A stretch of DNA of 60,619 bases from Flavobacterium bizetiae (GTDB taxonomy: Bacteria > Bacteroidota > Bacteroidia > Flavobacteriales > Flavobacteriaceae), in assembly GCF_902804475.1 (NCBI RefSeq), contig NZ_CADCSU010000189.1:1-60619 (forward strand). The letters are read 5' to 3'. A program made the position numbers and the translations under genes. Positions 48,010 through 57,783 of the stretch are shown here, piece by piece. Within the stretch, counting starts at the first letter, position 1. Each line of letters opens with the position of its first letter. The notes below the pieces were generated by a model. It was not told the DNA's origin and did no database searches. It was given only the letters and a program-made list of their open reading frames with translations.

Positions 48010-48039
48010 AAAGGCACTTTATTAATTTAAAGTGCCTTT
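48010..48039. terminator. Bidirectional terminator overlapping the UMF1 permease stop codon
   Basis: AAAGGCACTTTA / TAAAGTGCCTTT (12 bp, perfect) with a 6-base loop and a T6 tract on the plus strand. The permease stop (48027-48029) lies in the loop/stem. Confidence 0.85.
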
Positions 48040-49346
48040 TTTGGTATTCTTCTCAATAGGAAAATAGCTATTACAAAGAAAACTCCTAAAATTACAATTG
48101 CTGCACGAGGACTTCCGGTGATCTGATCGATAATACCGTAAACACACATCCCGATTACAATTCCTATTTTTTCTGCTACATCATAAAAACTAAAAAATGA
48201 AGCTGTATCTTCTGTTTCCGGTAATAATTTTGAATAGGTTGAACGTGACAAAGCCTGAATTCCTCCCATTACAAATCCTGCAACAGTCGCCATTACATAA
48301 AAATGCATTGGTAAAGTTATAAAGAAAGCGAGAGCACAAAACACTGCCCAAATGATATTAATGACTATTAAAGTGGGAATATTTCCGAATTTCGCAGAAG
48401 CTCTTGAGGTTAAAACAGCTCCAACAACAGCTACCAATTGTATTATTAAAATGCAAATAATTAATCCAATAGTTCCTTCTTCTTTTGTTGACCATTGAAT
48501 TTCCTGAGCTCCAAAATATGTCGCTACAAGCATAACTGTTTGCACTGCCATACTTGAGACAAAAAATCCGCCTAAATATCTTTTTAACGGAATATTTTCT
48601 TTTAATAATAACCAAACCTTCTTAAGTTCTTTAAAACCATTAAAAACAACAGATTTTGTTAATTTCTCACCCGTTTCTTTTCTTCCTTTTGGTAAATAAT
48701 AATAGGTATACTGGCTAAATAAAATCCACCAAACTCCCACCATTACAAATGAATATCGCATTGCTTTCATTGCAGCTTCTCCATCTGTTCCCGTGATTCC
48801 AAAAAGTTTTGGTTTCATAATCATCGCCAGATTGATAATCAATAAGATTACACTTCCAATATAACCTAAAGAATATCCTTTGGCACTAATTCTATCTTGT
48901 TGTTCTTCAAATGCAATATCTGGTAAATAGGAGTTGTAGAAAACCAAACTTCCCCAATATCCTAATAAACCAAGAAAATAAAACAATAAACCTACATAAA
49001 TATTATCAAGATCAAACCAGTATAAACCCATACACGATAAAGCTCCCAAATAACAGAAAAACTTCATGAAAGCTTTTTTGTTTCCAACATAATCTGCAAT
49101 TCCCGATAATAAAGGAGATATAAAAGAAACGACTAAAAATGCCGTAGCTGTGATAAAACTAATCAAAGCCGAATTTTTTAAGTGCATGCCAAAAACATCT
49201 ATATAATGATCACGTTCAGAAAATAAAGCTTCATAAAAAATAGGAAATACTGCTGATGCGATGGTAAGTGTGTAAACCGAATTTGCCCAATCATAAAAAG
49301 CCCAGGCGTTTAATAGTTTTTTATCTCCTTTTTGTAAATCTTTCAT
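48027..49346 (-). CDS. UMF1-family MFS permease
   Basis: 439 residues, about 12 helices. The start 'NAWAFYDWANSVYTLTIASAVFPIFYEALF' and 'GYWGSLVFYNSYLPDIAFEEQQDRISAKGYSLGYIGSVILL' are signatures of the Atg22/UMF1 family (PF11700), e.g. 'FYDWANS' and 'FYNSYLPDI'. 'GIQALSRSTYSKLLPETEDTASFFSFYDV' is the typical later motif. Bacterial substrates are unknown (the eukaryotic homologue exports amino acids from the vacuole). No operon. Confidence 0.88.
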   Translation of the reverse strand: MKDLQKGDKKLLNAWAFYDWANSVYTLTIASAVFPIFYEALFSERDHYIDVFGMHLKNSALISFITATAFLVVSFISPLLSGIADYVGNKKAFMKFFCYLGALSCMGLYWFDLDNIYVGLLFYFLGLLGYWGSLVFYNSYLPDIAFEEQQDRISAKGYSLGYIGSVILLIINLAMIMKPKLFGITGTDGEAAMKAMRYSFVMVGVWWILFSQYTYYYLPKGRKETGEKLTKSVVFNGFKELKKVWLLLKENIPLKRYLGGFFVSSMAVQTVMLVATYFGAQEIQWSTKEEGTIGLIICILIIQLVAVVGAVLTSRASAKFGNIPTLIVINIIWAVFCALAFFITLPMHFYVMATVAGFVMGGIQALSRSTYSKLLPETEDTASFFSFYDVAEKIGIVIGMCVYGIIDQITGSPRAAIVILGVFFVIAIFLLRRIPKKAL

Positions 49347-49464
49347 AGAAATGGTTTTGTTAACAGGTTACGAATTTATCTATTTTTTATCATAATCAAA
49401 TAGAAATTCGACAAATCGTGTATTAATAAATTATGAACAATTTAAAGTAGTATTTTTTCATAAA

Positions 49465-49494
49465 AAAAGCCATTCACCGCGATGAATAGCTTTT
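49465..49494. terminator. Terminator of the M48 lipoprotein gene
   Basis: AAAAGCCATTCA / TGAATAGCTTTT (one wobble) with loop CCGCGA, A/T tracts on both sides; 25 bases after the stop of the minus-strand gene. Confidence 0.85.
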
Positions 49495-49519
49495 AATTAT
49501 TTTTTTAAGTAATTTGTTT

Positions 49520-50332
49520 TTATCTAATGATACCTACTTTTAATGCGGTAGCTTTTGCCTCAGGAATCAATGACTTCAAATTCGCAATTCTTGTTGCGTC
49601 AGATGGGTGTGTACTCATAAATTCCGGTTGAGATGCCCCTCCTGATTTTGCCGACATTCTTGTCCAGAATGCAATGGCATCATCTGGGTTATAACCCGCA
49701 ATTGCCATAAGTGTCAAGCCTATTTTATCTGCTTCAGTTTCATTACTTCTGCTAAACGGAAGCATTACTCCTACTTCTGATCCAAGGCCGTAAGCCTGAG
49801 CAAAAATTTGTTGAGTCGATTCAGATTTTCCGCTAGTTGCAGCTCCTAAAGCAGCTCCTCCAATTTGTTGCAATTGTGCAGCGCTCATTCTTTGTGCACC
49901 GTGATTCGCTAAGGCGTGAGAAACTTCATGTCCCATAACGGTAGCAAGACCAGATTCATTTTGTGTTACCGGCAAGATTCCCGAGTAAACTACAATTTTA
50001 CCTCCGGGCATACACCAGGCATTCACTTCTTTATTGTCTACCAGTTTGTATTCCCAACGGTAATCTGCTAAATATTCACCTTGTCCCAAATAAGTTAAAT
50101 ATTTTTCTGCCGCTTTTTTAATTTTTCCACCAACAGTTTCTACCAATCTAGCATCTGCAGTTCCTGTTATAACTTTATTCTCTGCTATAAAAGTACTATA
50201 TTGTTGAAAAGACGACGGAAACAATTCAGCATTCGAAACGAAGTTTAAATTTTTCTTTCCTGTAACAGGGTTAGTTGCGCAGCCAACAACTAATACAGCT
50301 GTAATAATCCCCGATAATAAATGTTTTTTCAT
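49520..50332 (-). CDS. M48-family metallopeptidase, lipoprotein
   Basis: 270 residues from the ATG at 50332; the frame is open to 50356 but the signal starts MKKHLLSGIITAVLVVGC. The lipobox is VVGC, Cys at 18. The zinc motif is in 'ATVMGHEVSHALANHGAQR' (HEVSH), the third ligand in 'RSNETEADKIGLTLMAIAGYNPDDA', and the motif 'HPSDATRIANLKSLI' is the normal C-terminus. This is the BepA/LoiP/YggG-like branch that processes or refolds outer-membrane proteins in the periplasm; here without TPR. A TATTTTTG element on the minus strand (50356-50363) precedes it. Confidence 0.9.
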   Translation of the reverse strand: MKKHLLSGIITAVLVVGCATNPVTGKKNLNFVSNAELFPSSFQQYSTFIAENKVITGTADARLVETVGGKIKKAAEKYLTYLGQGEYLADYRWEYKLVDNKEVNAWCMPGGKIVVYSGILPVTQNESGLATVMGHEVSHALANHGAQRMSAAQLQQIGGAALGAATSGKSESTQQIFAQAYGLGSEVGVMLPFSRSNETEADKIGLTLMAIAGYNPDDAIAFWTRMSAKSGGASQPEFMSTHPSDATRIANLKSLIPEAKATALKVGIIR

Positions 50333-50355
50333 GATATTTAAATTTTTAACACACA

Positions 50356-50363
50356 CAAAAATA
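50356..50363 (-). promoter_or_regulatory. -7 element TATTTTTG of the M48 gene
   Basis: A TAnnTTTG match 24 bases upstream of the ATG on the minus strand; no -33 TTG at the right distance. Confidence 0.45.
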
Positions 50364-50418
50364 CAATTATAATTATTTTTTGTTTTATATAATTACTTAA
50401 ATTTTTATCAGAATTTAC

Positions 50419-52818
50419 TTATTCGCCACTAATATGAAGCTCACTGAACTCTTTATCAACAATTAAGAAATGATTTTCTTCAAAAGCAATTTTATCAAAA
50501 GCTATTTTTTCATTATCAATTTCAATTTCTGTTACTTTAAAAGGAAGTCCGATTAAGTTAATTTTATATTTTGAATAAGGAGTATGGTACTTTCCTTCTT
50601 TATGAAGCTGAACAATTAGCTCTTTTTCTTTTCCAATCGTTCTAAAAGATAAGAAACTGTAACGTCCTTTTTTATAATCATAACCGTCCTGAGCATCTTC
50701 ATAAACAACAGACTTTTCTTTTCCGTTCTTAAAATATAAATCAAGTGTCAATTCATCAAATTCAAGTTCGCCCACATATTGCTGAACCGGGTATTTTGGA
50801 ATTATAGCGCCTGCTTTTACAAACACCGGAATTTCATCAAATTTTGTATCAATCCATACTTCTCTTCCACCTGTTGAGAATTCATTTGTCCAATAGTTAT
50901 ACCACTCACCTCTTGGAATATACATACGTCTACCTACAGCATTAGGTTCAAGTATCGGACATACTAATATTTGATTTCCGAAGATGAATTCATCGTTTCT
51001 ATAATGGGTTTGAGTATCTTCCTGATCATAATAAACCAATGGTTTCAGCATCGGAATTCCTTCCTCGATATATTGCCAAAACATGGTGTACAAATAAGGC
51101 AATAACTGATAACGCAAGCTCACAAATTTTCGGGTGATATTGATTACTTCTTCATCAAAAGCCCATGGTTCCTGATTGCCGTGATCTCCGGAAGAATGCG
51201 TTCTGCAAAACGGATGAAAAACACCTAATTGTATCCAACGTGCGTAAAGTTCGCCTGTTGGCTGTTCTGCAAAACCACCAATATCAGAACCGGTAAAACC
51301 CATTCCGGAAATACTCATTCTTTGTACCTGAATATTAGCAATCCATAAGTGTTCCCAAGTCGCTACGTTATCTCCTGTCCATGACGATGTATAACGTTGA
51401 GCTCCTGAATATGCTGATCTGGTAATAACAAACGGACGTTTAGGATATGTAAATCTTTTGACACCGTGATAGGTGGCGCGCGCCATTTGTGTACCGTAAA
51501 TATTATGTGCTTTTCTATGGCTACAAGGATTTCCGTCGTAAACGTGACGAACATCCATTGGGAATGTTTTATTCGGAACCTCCATTACTGCTGGTTCGTT
51601 CATATCATTCCAAACGCCTTTTACACCAATATCTGAAATTAATTCTTTAAATAAACCTGCCCACCATTCTCTAACTACGGGATTTGTATAATCCGGAAAA
51701 TTACATTCTCCGGGCCAAACTTTACCTTTCATATAGGGTCCATCAGCTCTTTTACAGAAATAATCTTTTTCTAAAGCTTCCTGATAAACCCAGTAATCTT
51801 TATCGATTTTAATTCCCGGATCGATGATTACGATAGTTTTAAAACCGTCTTCAGCTAATTCCGCAACCATTCGTTTTGGATCAGGAAAATAGTTTTTATT
51901 CCAGGTAAAACATCGAAATCCTTCCATATAATCAATATCCAGATAAATGGCATCGCACGGAATTTTTAGTTCCCTGAATTTTGATGTAATTTCTTTGACT
52001 TTACTTTCCGGATAATAACTCCATTTACATTGGTGGTATCCTAAAACCCAAAGTGGCGGTAGTTCTGGCTTACCGGTTAAATCGGTATATGTTGTCACAA
52101 CATCTTGCATTTGAGGTCCGTAAATGAAATAATAATTCATTTCACCGCCTTCTGCCCAAAAGCTTGAAACGTTTCGTCTTTCCTGACAAAAATCAAAGAA
52201 AGTTCTAAAAGTATTATCGAAGAAAATACCGTAAGATTGTTTGTTGTGCAAACCAATATAAAACGGAACTACCTTATATAATGGTTCCTGATCTTTTTGA
52301 TAAGCATATTGATCGGTAGCAAAATTTTCTAATCTTTTGCCTTTTAAGTTCATTTGAGTCGCTTTGTCTCCAAGTCCGTAAAAACATTCTCCATCTTTTG
52401 AAGATTTACTCATTTTTACGATATTCCCACCATATTCATAACTTTCTTCCCAATGAAAACCAAGTTCGTCCTCAAGAATCAAAAGATCGTTTAAATCATA
52501 AATAGACAAGCGAAGATCTGCTTTCTGAATTTTACATTTTACTTTACTCGTTCTTATCTGGAAATAAGTTTCCTCTTCTGTAAGTTCTAAAAAATTATAA
52601 CCGTGCAATTGCGTTTTATCAATTGCATACGAGAAATCATTACTAAAATAACCTTTTGTGGTAAAGCGAAACCGAATTAAACTGTCTCTAAGAATAGTGA
52701 CTTTTAAGATTACTTTATTATCTGTATTGAAAAAAATCGAATCGCCTTCATGTTCAAATGAAACAATTTTTGACGGATATAAATCGCCTTTATATTCTAA
52801 TGATGTATTTGTAATCAT
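50419..52818 (-). CDS. Glycoside hydrolase family 31 alpha-glucosidase
   Basis: 799 residues, no signal peptide, so probably cytoplasmic. N-terminal Gal-mutarotase-like domain (1-220), then the barrel: 'PLWVLGYHQCKWSYYPESKVKEI', 'GVWNDMNEPAV' with the nucleophile Asp, 'ITRSAYSGAQRYTSSWTGDNVATWEHL' with the acid/base Asp, and 'FCRTHSSGDHGNQEPW'. All are family-typical. It hydrolyses alpha-glucosides (alpha-1,4 or alpha-1,6) to glucose. Its gene lies after glgB, so it may release glucose from glycogen or maltodextrin in the cell. A TATGTTTG element (52859-52866, minus) gives it a possible promoter of its own. Confidence 0.92.
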   Translation of the reverse strand: MITNTSLEYKGDLYPSKIVSFEHEGDSIFFNTDNKVILKVTILRDSLIRFRFTTKGYFSNDFSYAIDKTQLHGYNFLELTEEETYFQIRTSKVKCKIQKADLRLSIYDLNDLLILEDELGFHWEESYEYGGNIVKMSKSSKDGECFYGLGDKATQMNLKGKRLENFATDQYAYQKDQEPLYKVVPFYIGLHNKQSYGIFFDNTFRTFFDFCQERRNVSSFWAEGGEMNYYFIYGPQMQDVVTTYTDLTGKPELPPLWVLGYHQCKWSYYPESKVKEITSKFRELKIPCDAIYLDIDYMEGFRCFTWNKNYFPDPKRMVAELAEDGFKTIVIIDPGIKIDKDYWVYQEALEKDYFCKRADGPYMKGKVWPGECNFPDYTNPVVREWWAGLFKELISDIGVKGVWNDMNEPAVMEVPNKTFPMDVRHVYDGNPCSHRKAHNIYGTQMARATYHGVKRFTYPKRPFVITRSAYSGAQRYTSSWTGDNVATWEHLWIANIQVQRMSISGMGFTGSDIGGFAEQPTGELYARWIQLGVFHPFCRTHSSGDHGNQEPWAFDEEVINITRKFVSLRYQLLPYLYTMFWQYIEEGIPMLKPLVYYDQEDTQTHYRNDEFIFGNQILVCPILEPNAVGRRMYIPRGEWYNYWTNEFSTGGREVWIDTKFDEIPVFVKAGAIIPKYPVQQYVGELEFDELTLDLYFKNGKEKSVVYEDAQDGYDYKKGRYSFLSFRTIGKEKELIVQLHKEGKYHTPYSKYKINLIGLPFKVTEIEIDNEKIAFDKIAFEENHFLIVDKEFSELHISGE

Positions 52819-52858
52819 ATCGCTAAATGAATTAATTATAATAACGTTAACTCTCTTT

Positions 52859-52866
52859 CAAACATA
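52859..52866 (-). promoter_or_regulatory. -7 element TATGTTTG before the GH31 gene
   Basis: A TAnnTTTG match 40 bases before the GH31 ATG, with a TTG 24 bases further upstream. It suggests the GH31 gene is transcribed separately from glgB as well. Confidence 0.45.
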
Positions 52867-52908
52867 CAAAAAAAGCATATAAACGACTATCAATATAAGG
52901 TTTATTCA

Positions 52909-52921
52909 CGAAAACGTTTTT
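52909..52921. promoter_or_regulatory. ACGAAAACGTTTT palindromic box
   Basis: The core AAAACGTTTT is a perfect palindrome like LacI-family operators; the 13-base string ACGAAAACGTTTT recurs at 2450-2462. It lies in the gap between glgB and the GH31 gene, about 45 bases upstream of its -7 box. Confidence 0.35.
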
Positions 52922-53021
52922 TCTGAACGAGTGTCAAATTACAGCTCTAAAAACAAGTAATTCGATAATTTAAAAACCTTAAATTGATAAATTAATATTG
53001 AAGAAAATAATTGTTGCTTTT

Positions 53022-54926
53022 TTATACAAAAGAATATACCGTTACACTTAAAGGTGGTAAAATTAATTCTACCGAAAAATCTCTGCCATCGTATGCTGAA
53101 GATTCAATTTTTAAAATACCGGAATTGGTTACTCCGCTTCCTCCATAAATACTGGCGTCACTATTAAAGACTTCTTGTAATTTACCTTTCCTCGGAATTC
53201 CTATTCTATATTTTTCTCGTATCACTTGCGTGAAATTACAAACGACAACCAGATCGTCCTTTGGATTATTCCCTTTTCGAATATAAGACAATACCGCATT
53301 TTGATGATCCGAATAATTAATCCACTCGAAACCTTCTCCTGTAAACTGCTTTTCATATAAGGCAGGACGTGTTTTGTACAAATTATTCAAATCTGTAATT
53401 ACTTTTTTAATGCCGGAATGATAATCGTATTGAAGTAAATGCCAATCCAGACTATTCTCGAAATTCCATTCGTTACTTTGTCCAAATTCAGAACCCATAA
53501 AAAGCAATTTTGTTCCGGGATGTGTAAACATATAACCATACAATAATCTTAAATTCGCAAATTTCTGCCATTCGTCGCCAGGCATTTTATTGGCAATAGA
53601 TTTTTTTCCATAAACTACTTCGTCATGCGAGAACGGAAGCATAAAATTCTCCGTAAAAGCATACGTCATCGAAAACGTCAAATCATTCTGATGGTATTTT
53701 CGATATACCGTTTCTTTCTGGAAATATTTCAAGGTATCGTGCATCCATCCCATCATCCACTTCATTCCAAAACCTAAACCTCCTGTAAAAGTAGGTCTCG
53801 AAACCATCGGGAAGGAAGTACTTTCTTCGGCAATAGTTTGAACTCCATCAAAATTAGCGTAGATTACTTCATTAAATTCTTTAAGAAAACTAATCGTGTC
53901 CAGATTTTCTCTTCCTCCATAAATATTAGGTTCCCACTCGCCTTCTTCTCTCGAATAATCAAGATACAACATCGAAGCTACAGCATCAACTCGTAAACCA
54001 TCCGCATGATAATGTTGCAACCAAAAAACGGCATTACTTATTAAAAATGCACGAACTTCATTACGTCCGTAATTAAAAACGAGACTTTTCCAGTCCGGAT
54101 GATATCCTTTTCTGCGATCCGGATGTTCGTATAAATGTGAACCATCAAAGAAACCTAAACCATGTGCATCATCAGGAAAATGTGACGGAACCCAATCTAA
54201 AATAACCCCAATACCAGCCTGGTGTAATTTATCGACCAAAACCATAAAATCCTGCGGTTTCCCAAAACGGGAAGTTGGTGCAAAATATCCTGTAAGTTGA
54301 TATCCCCAAGATGGATCGTACGGATATTCCATCACAGGCATGAATTCTACGTGAGTAAAACCTGTTTCTTTTACATAATTAACCAAATCATCAGCAAGCT
54401 CGAGATAAGTCAAAAAGCGATTGTTTTCGCCACGTTTCCATGAGCCTAAATGAACTTCATAAACAGAATAAGGTTTGTCTAAACCATTATTATCCTGACG
54501 TGATTGCATCCATTTTTCGTCCTTCCAATTATAATCCAGATCCCACACAACTGATGCTGTATGAGGTGGTTTTTCGCAATACAGCGAAAAAGGATCTGCT
54601 TTTTCAGTTACGATTCCGTTTATATTCGATTGAATTTTATACTTATAAAGTGCTCCTTTGGTAACATCTGGAATAAAACCTTCCCATATTCCTGAAGAAT
54701 CCCAGCGAACCTGCAATAAATGCTCTCCTTGTGTCCAGTAATTAAAATCACCAACAACAGAAACAGATTGAGCCGTTGGTGCCCAAACTGCAAAGTAAAC
54801 GCCTTTTACTCCGTTAACTTCAACTAAATGTGCTCCTAATTTTTCATATAATTTGAAGTGTTTTCCTGCTTTGAATAAATCAATATCAAAATCAGTAAAA
54901 AGAGAATGCGTGATAACTTTAGTCAT
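53022..54926 (-). CDS. glgB: 1,4-alpha-glucan branching enzyme
   Basis: 634 residues. N-terminal CBM48 ('GVKGVYFAVWAPTAQSVSVVGDFNYWT', about 35-120), then the GH13 barrel with the four conserved regions: 'VILDWVPSHF', 'GLRVDAVASMLY' (nucleophile Asp), 'IAEESTSFP' (acid/base Glu) and 'PFSHDEV' (third Asp). The C-terminal all-beta domain ends in 'LPPLSVTVYSFV'. It forms alpha-1,6 branches in glycogen. Length 630-640 is usual for the flavobacterial form, which lacks the extra N-terminal N1 domain. It is the third gene of glgA-glgC-glgB, 92 bases after glgC, in which gap there is a repeat. Confidence 0.96.
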   Translation of the reverse strand: MTKVITHSLFTDFDIDLFKAGKHFKLYEKLGAHLVEVNGVKGVYFAVWAPTAQSVSVVGDFNYWTQGEHLLQVRWDSSGIWEGFIPDVTKGALYKYKIQSNINGIVTEKADPFSLYCEKPPHTASVVWDLDYNWKDEKWMQSRQDNNGLDKPYSVYEVHLGSWKRGENNRFLTYLELADDLVNYVKETGFTHVEFMPVMEYPYDPSWGYQLTGYFAPTSRFGKPQDFMVLVDKLHQAGIGVILDWVPSHFPDDAHGLGFFDGSHLYEHPDRRKGYHPDWKSLVFNYGRNEVRAFLISNAVFWLQHYHADGLRVDAVASMLYLDYSREEGEWEPNIYGGRENLDTISFLKEFNEVIYANFDGVQTIAEESTSFPMVSRPTFTGGLGFGMKWMMGWMHDTLKYFQKETVYRKYHQNDLTFSMTYAFTENFMLPFSHDEVVYGKKSIANKMPGDEWQKFANLRLLYGYMFTHPGTKLLFMGSEFGQSNEWNFENSLDWHLLQYDYHSGIKKVITDLNNLYKTRPALYEKQFTGEGFEWINYSDHQNAVLSYIRKGNNPKDDLVVVCNFTQVIREKYRIGIPRKGKLQEVFNSDASIYGGSGVTNSGILKIESSAYDGRDFSVELILPPLSVTVYSFV

Positions 54927-54949
54927 ATTTGGCTTTTATAATTGAAATT

Positions 54950-55000
54950 TGAACCCGAGCGTTAGCGAACGGGCGAAGCAATTTGGAATTTGGAATTTGA
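54950..55000. repeat. Flavobacterial dispersed repeats (GAGCGTTAGCGAAC and AATTCCAA types)
   Basis: GAACCCGAGCGTTAGCGAAC (54951-54970), then GGGCGAAGC and TTTGGAATTTGGAATTT (54982-54998). It lies between glgC and glgB, without a T tract or strong hairpin of its own. Confidence 0.55.
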
Positions 55001-55018
55001 GATTTAAATATTTCCAGT

Positions 55019-56299
55019 TTATTCTATTCTAAAATTATCAGAAAGAACAACTCCTTTTTTAATAACCACAATACCGTCTTTTATACTATATAATTCGTTT
55101 GTAAAATTATCTAAATGCTTGCCCCCATTAATGTGAACATTATTTCCTATGCGAACATTTTTATCTACCAAAACATTCTTTATAAAGCAATTTTCACCTA
55201 TTCCTACGTGAATCTTATTGATACTGCTTTCGTGATTCATCTCATCAAGATCCTGATAAAAATCGTTCCCCATTACATAGCAATTCTCAAGTACAGTACC
55301 AACACCTATTCTGGAGCGAATACCAATTACAGAACTTTTAATTTCTTTAGCATTAATAATACAACCTTCAGAAATTAAGGATTGATTGATGTTCGAATTT
55401 CTAAATTTTGATGGCGGTAATAACCTTGGTCTCGTAAAAATTTTATTATCATTATCAAATAAATTAAACTCAGGAATATCTGCCGTTAAACCAATGTTGG
55501 CTTCAAAAAAGGATTCAATATTTCCAATATCTGTCCAATAGCCTTCGTATTGGTAACTCAAAATTTTATGTTTACCAACAGCCTGCGGAATAATTTCTTT
55601 ACCAAAATCCTTTGTTTCAGGATCTGCCATCAAATCTTCTAACAATTGACGGTTAAAAATATAAATTCCCATTGAGGCCAGATACTTTTTACCTTTCTCC
55701 TGCATATGTTCACTTACTTCAGATTCCCATTCCGGTAAAAGTGATGCGTCAGGCTTTTCAATAAAAGCTTCTACAAAACTTTCGTGACATGTTTTTAAGA
55801 TTCCAAATTCAGGAGCGTCTTTTGCATTTACAGGTAAAGTAGCTATCGAAATTTCTGCTTCGGCTGCGATATGAGCTTCCAGCATTTCGTTAAAATCCAT
55901 TTGATACAACTGATCGCCCGAAAGAATTAAGGCATGATCAAAATCGTGCTTTAAAAAATGCGACATACACTGACGAACAGCATCTGCAGTTCCCTGAAAC
56001 CAGGTTGGATTATCCGGAGTTTGCTCTGCCGCTAAAATATCTACAAATGACTGACTGAAGATACTAAAATTGAAAGTGTTTTTGATATGCGCATTTAAAG
56101 AAGCTGAATTAAACTGCGTCAAGACAAATATTTTAAAAATATCAGAATTGATACAATTTGAAATAGGAATATCTACTAATCGGTATTTTCCACCAATTGG
56201 CACTGCTGGTTTTGATCTGGTTTCTGTTAACGGAAACAAACGTGATCCTTGTCCTCCTCCTAAAATAATAGCAACTACATTTTTCTTTTTAAACTTCAT
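55019..56299 (-). CDS. glgC: Glucose-1-phosphate adenylyltransferase
   Basis: 426 residues from ATG 56299; the longer frame start at 56308 is TTG and unlikely. The nucleotide site is 'VVAIILGGGQGSRLFPLTETRSKPAVPIGGKYRLVDIPISNCINS', the catalytic and substrate motif 'LILSGDQLYQMDFNEML' and 'FIEKPDASL' follow, and the C-terminal hexapeptide beta-helix has 'VIGIRSRIGVGTVLENCYVMGND'. It makes ADP-glucose, the committed step of glycogen synthesis. Its start lies inside the 3' end of glgA (11-base overlap). Confidence 0.96.
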   Translation of the reverse strand: MKFKKKNVVAIILGGGQGSRLFPLTETRSKPAVPIGGKYRLVDIPISNCINSDIFKIFVLTQFNSASLNAHIKNTFNFSIFSQSFVDILAAEQTPDNPTWFQGTADAVRQCMSHFLKHDFDHALILSGDQLYQMDFNEMLEAHIAAEAEISIATLPVNAKDAPEFGILKTCHESFVEAFIEKPDASLLPEWESEVSEHMQEKGKKYLASMGIYIFNRQLLEDLMADPETKDFGKEIIPQAVGKHKILSYQYEGYWTDIGNIESFFEANIGLTADIPEFNLFDNDNKIFTRPRLLPPSKFRNSNINQSLISEGCIINAKEIKSSVIGIRSRIGVGTVLENCYVMGNDFYQDLDEMNHESSINKIHVGIGENCFIKNVLVDKNVRIGNNVHINGGKHLDNFTNELYSIKDGIVVIKKGVVLSDNFRIE

Positions 56300-57716
56300 T
56301 TTTCTCAATTATTAGGTTGTATACTTCAATATATTCTTGACAAACTCTTTCCCAGGAATGATCAATTGCCATTCCTGTCTTTCTTATTGCATTAAAACTT
56401 ATTTTATCATCGTACAATTTCACGGCACGATTTATAGAATAACAAATATCTCCTACAGATGCCTGATCATGACAGATTCCGTTTCCGTTATCTCCAAAAT
56501 CAATTACTGTATCACGTAAACCGCCAGTTCTCCTCACGATAGGCACCGCACCGTATCGAAGAGCATACATTTGGTTCAGTCCACAAGGTTCAACTCGTGA
56601 AGGCATTAAAATATATTCTGAGCCGGCATAAATTAAATGCGCCAACTCTTCATTATAACCAATAAATACATTGTAATTGCCATTATAATCATTTCGTAAT
56701 TGAAGCAATTGTTCTTCTATTTGTGCATTTCCAGATCCTAAAATCAGGATATTGATATTTTCAAAATTCTCAGATAAGGCTAAAGCGGAAGCCTGAGGCA
56801 ATAAGTCCCCTCCTTTTTCTTCAAACAAACGACCGATAAAACTAAATAATGGCTTTTCAGGATCTAAATCAAATTGTTCGCACAGCTTTTCTTTATTTTT
56901 TTGTTTACCAATTTCTAAAGTATCTATAGCATAATTCTCTGTAATCATTTGATCCTTTGCCGGATTCCATACTTCAAAATCAATGCCGTTCAAAATACCT
57001 CTTGATTTATCCCTAACCGAATTAAATAAAGATTCCAGACCATTTGCTGCAATGTTAATTTCGTTTAAATAACTTGGTGAAACGGTAGTTACAGCATGTG
57101 CACATTTTACACCTACTGCCAATGAATTAAGAGAATTGTTCCATTCTAAAAAGCCAACATGAATTAAATCAAATTCTGGTAAATAATGCAACTGATCAAA
57201 ACCAAACCATCCCTGATATAATCCGTTATGAATCGTAATTACTGTTCTTACAGGTCTTAATTTCTCATACTTATAAGCATATTTTACCAAAAACGGAATT
57301 AATCCCGTATGATGGTCATGACAATTAATAACATCCGGAACCGTTTTGCGTGCTGTAATCCAATCCAGAGTGGCTATCTGAAAAGAGAAGAAACGTTCTA
57401 TATCATCCTCATATCCGTAAATATTTGGTCGATCAAATAATTCCTTAATTTCAATCAGATACAATTCATAGCCCAGTTTATCTGTTGTTTCTTTTAAGAC
57501 ACTAAACGGAAAATCAAAATTTCCAAGTTTTACCGTCCCCCAGTGAACACATTCAAAATTATTTTCATTTTTAAACTTCGTATCGTAACAAGGAACAACA
57601 ACACGAACCTGATGACCTGCATTCGTCTGATATTTTGGCAAAGCGCCTACAACGTCAGCCAAACCACCAACTTTTGCCATAGGATAACACTCAGCACTGA
57701 TATGAAATATTTCCAT
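56289..57716 (-). CDS. glgA: Glycogen synthase (ADP-glucose type)
   Basis: 475 residues. N-terminal GT5 catalytic domain 'MEIFHISAECYPMAKVGGLADVVGALPKYQ', with the Lys-x-Gly-Gly loop that binds ADP-glucose; C-terminal GT1 domain 'SFIGRLFEEKGGDLLPQA' and 'YILMPSRVEPCGLNQMYALRYGAVPIVRRTGGLRDTV' with the conserved Glu. It transfers glucose from ADP-glucose to glycogen. First gene of the glg operon. A palindrome at 57784 lies in its upstream gap. Confidence 0.96.
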   Translation of the reverse strand: MEIFHISAECYPMAKVGGLADVVGALPKYQTNAGHQVRVVVPCYDTKFKNENNFECVHWGTVKLGNFDFPFSVLKETTDKLGYELYLIEIKELFDRPNIYGYEDDIERFFSFQIATLDWITARKTVPDVINCHDHHTGLIPFLVKYAYKYEKLRPVRTVITIHNGLYQGWFGFDQLHYLPEFDLIHVGFLEWNNSLNSLAVGVKCAHAVTTVSPSYLNEINIAANGLESLFNSVRDKSRGILNGIDFEVWNPAKDQMITENYAIDTLEIGKQKNKEKLCEQFDLDPEKPLFSFIGRLFEEKGGDLLPQASALALSENFENINILILGSGNAQIEEQLLQLRNDYNGNYNVFIGYNEELAHLIYAGSEYILMPSRVEPCGLNQMYALRYGAVPIVRRTGGLRDTVIDFGDNGNGICHDQASVGDICYSINRAVKLYDDKISFNAIRKTGMAIDHSWERVCQEYIEVYNLIIEKNEV

Positions 57717-57783
57717 ATAGAAATTTATAAACTATTGTGAATTATTTTTTTTAATAAGCATATATTAAAATGCTACTTTTATG

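Noticed and set aside
56300..56308. TTG start for glgC at 56308
   Set aside because: An ATG nine bases later fits the usual GlgC N-terminus.
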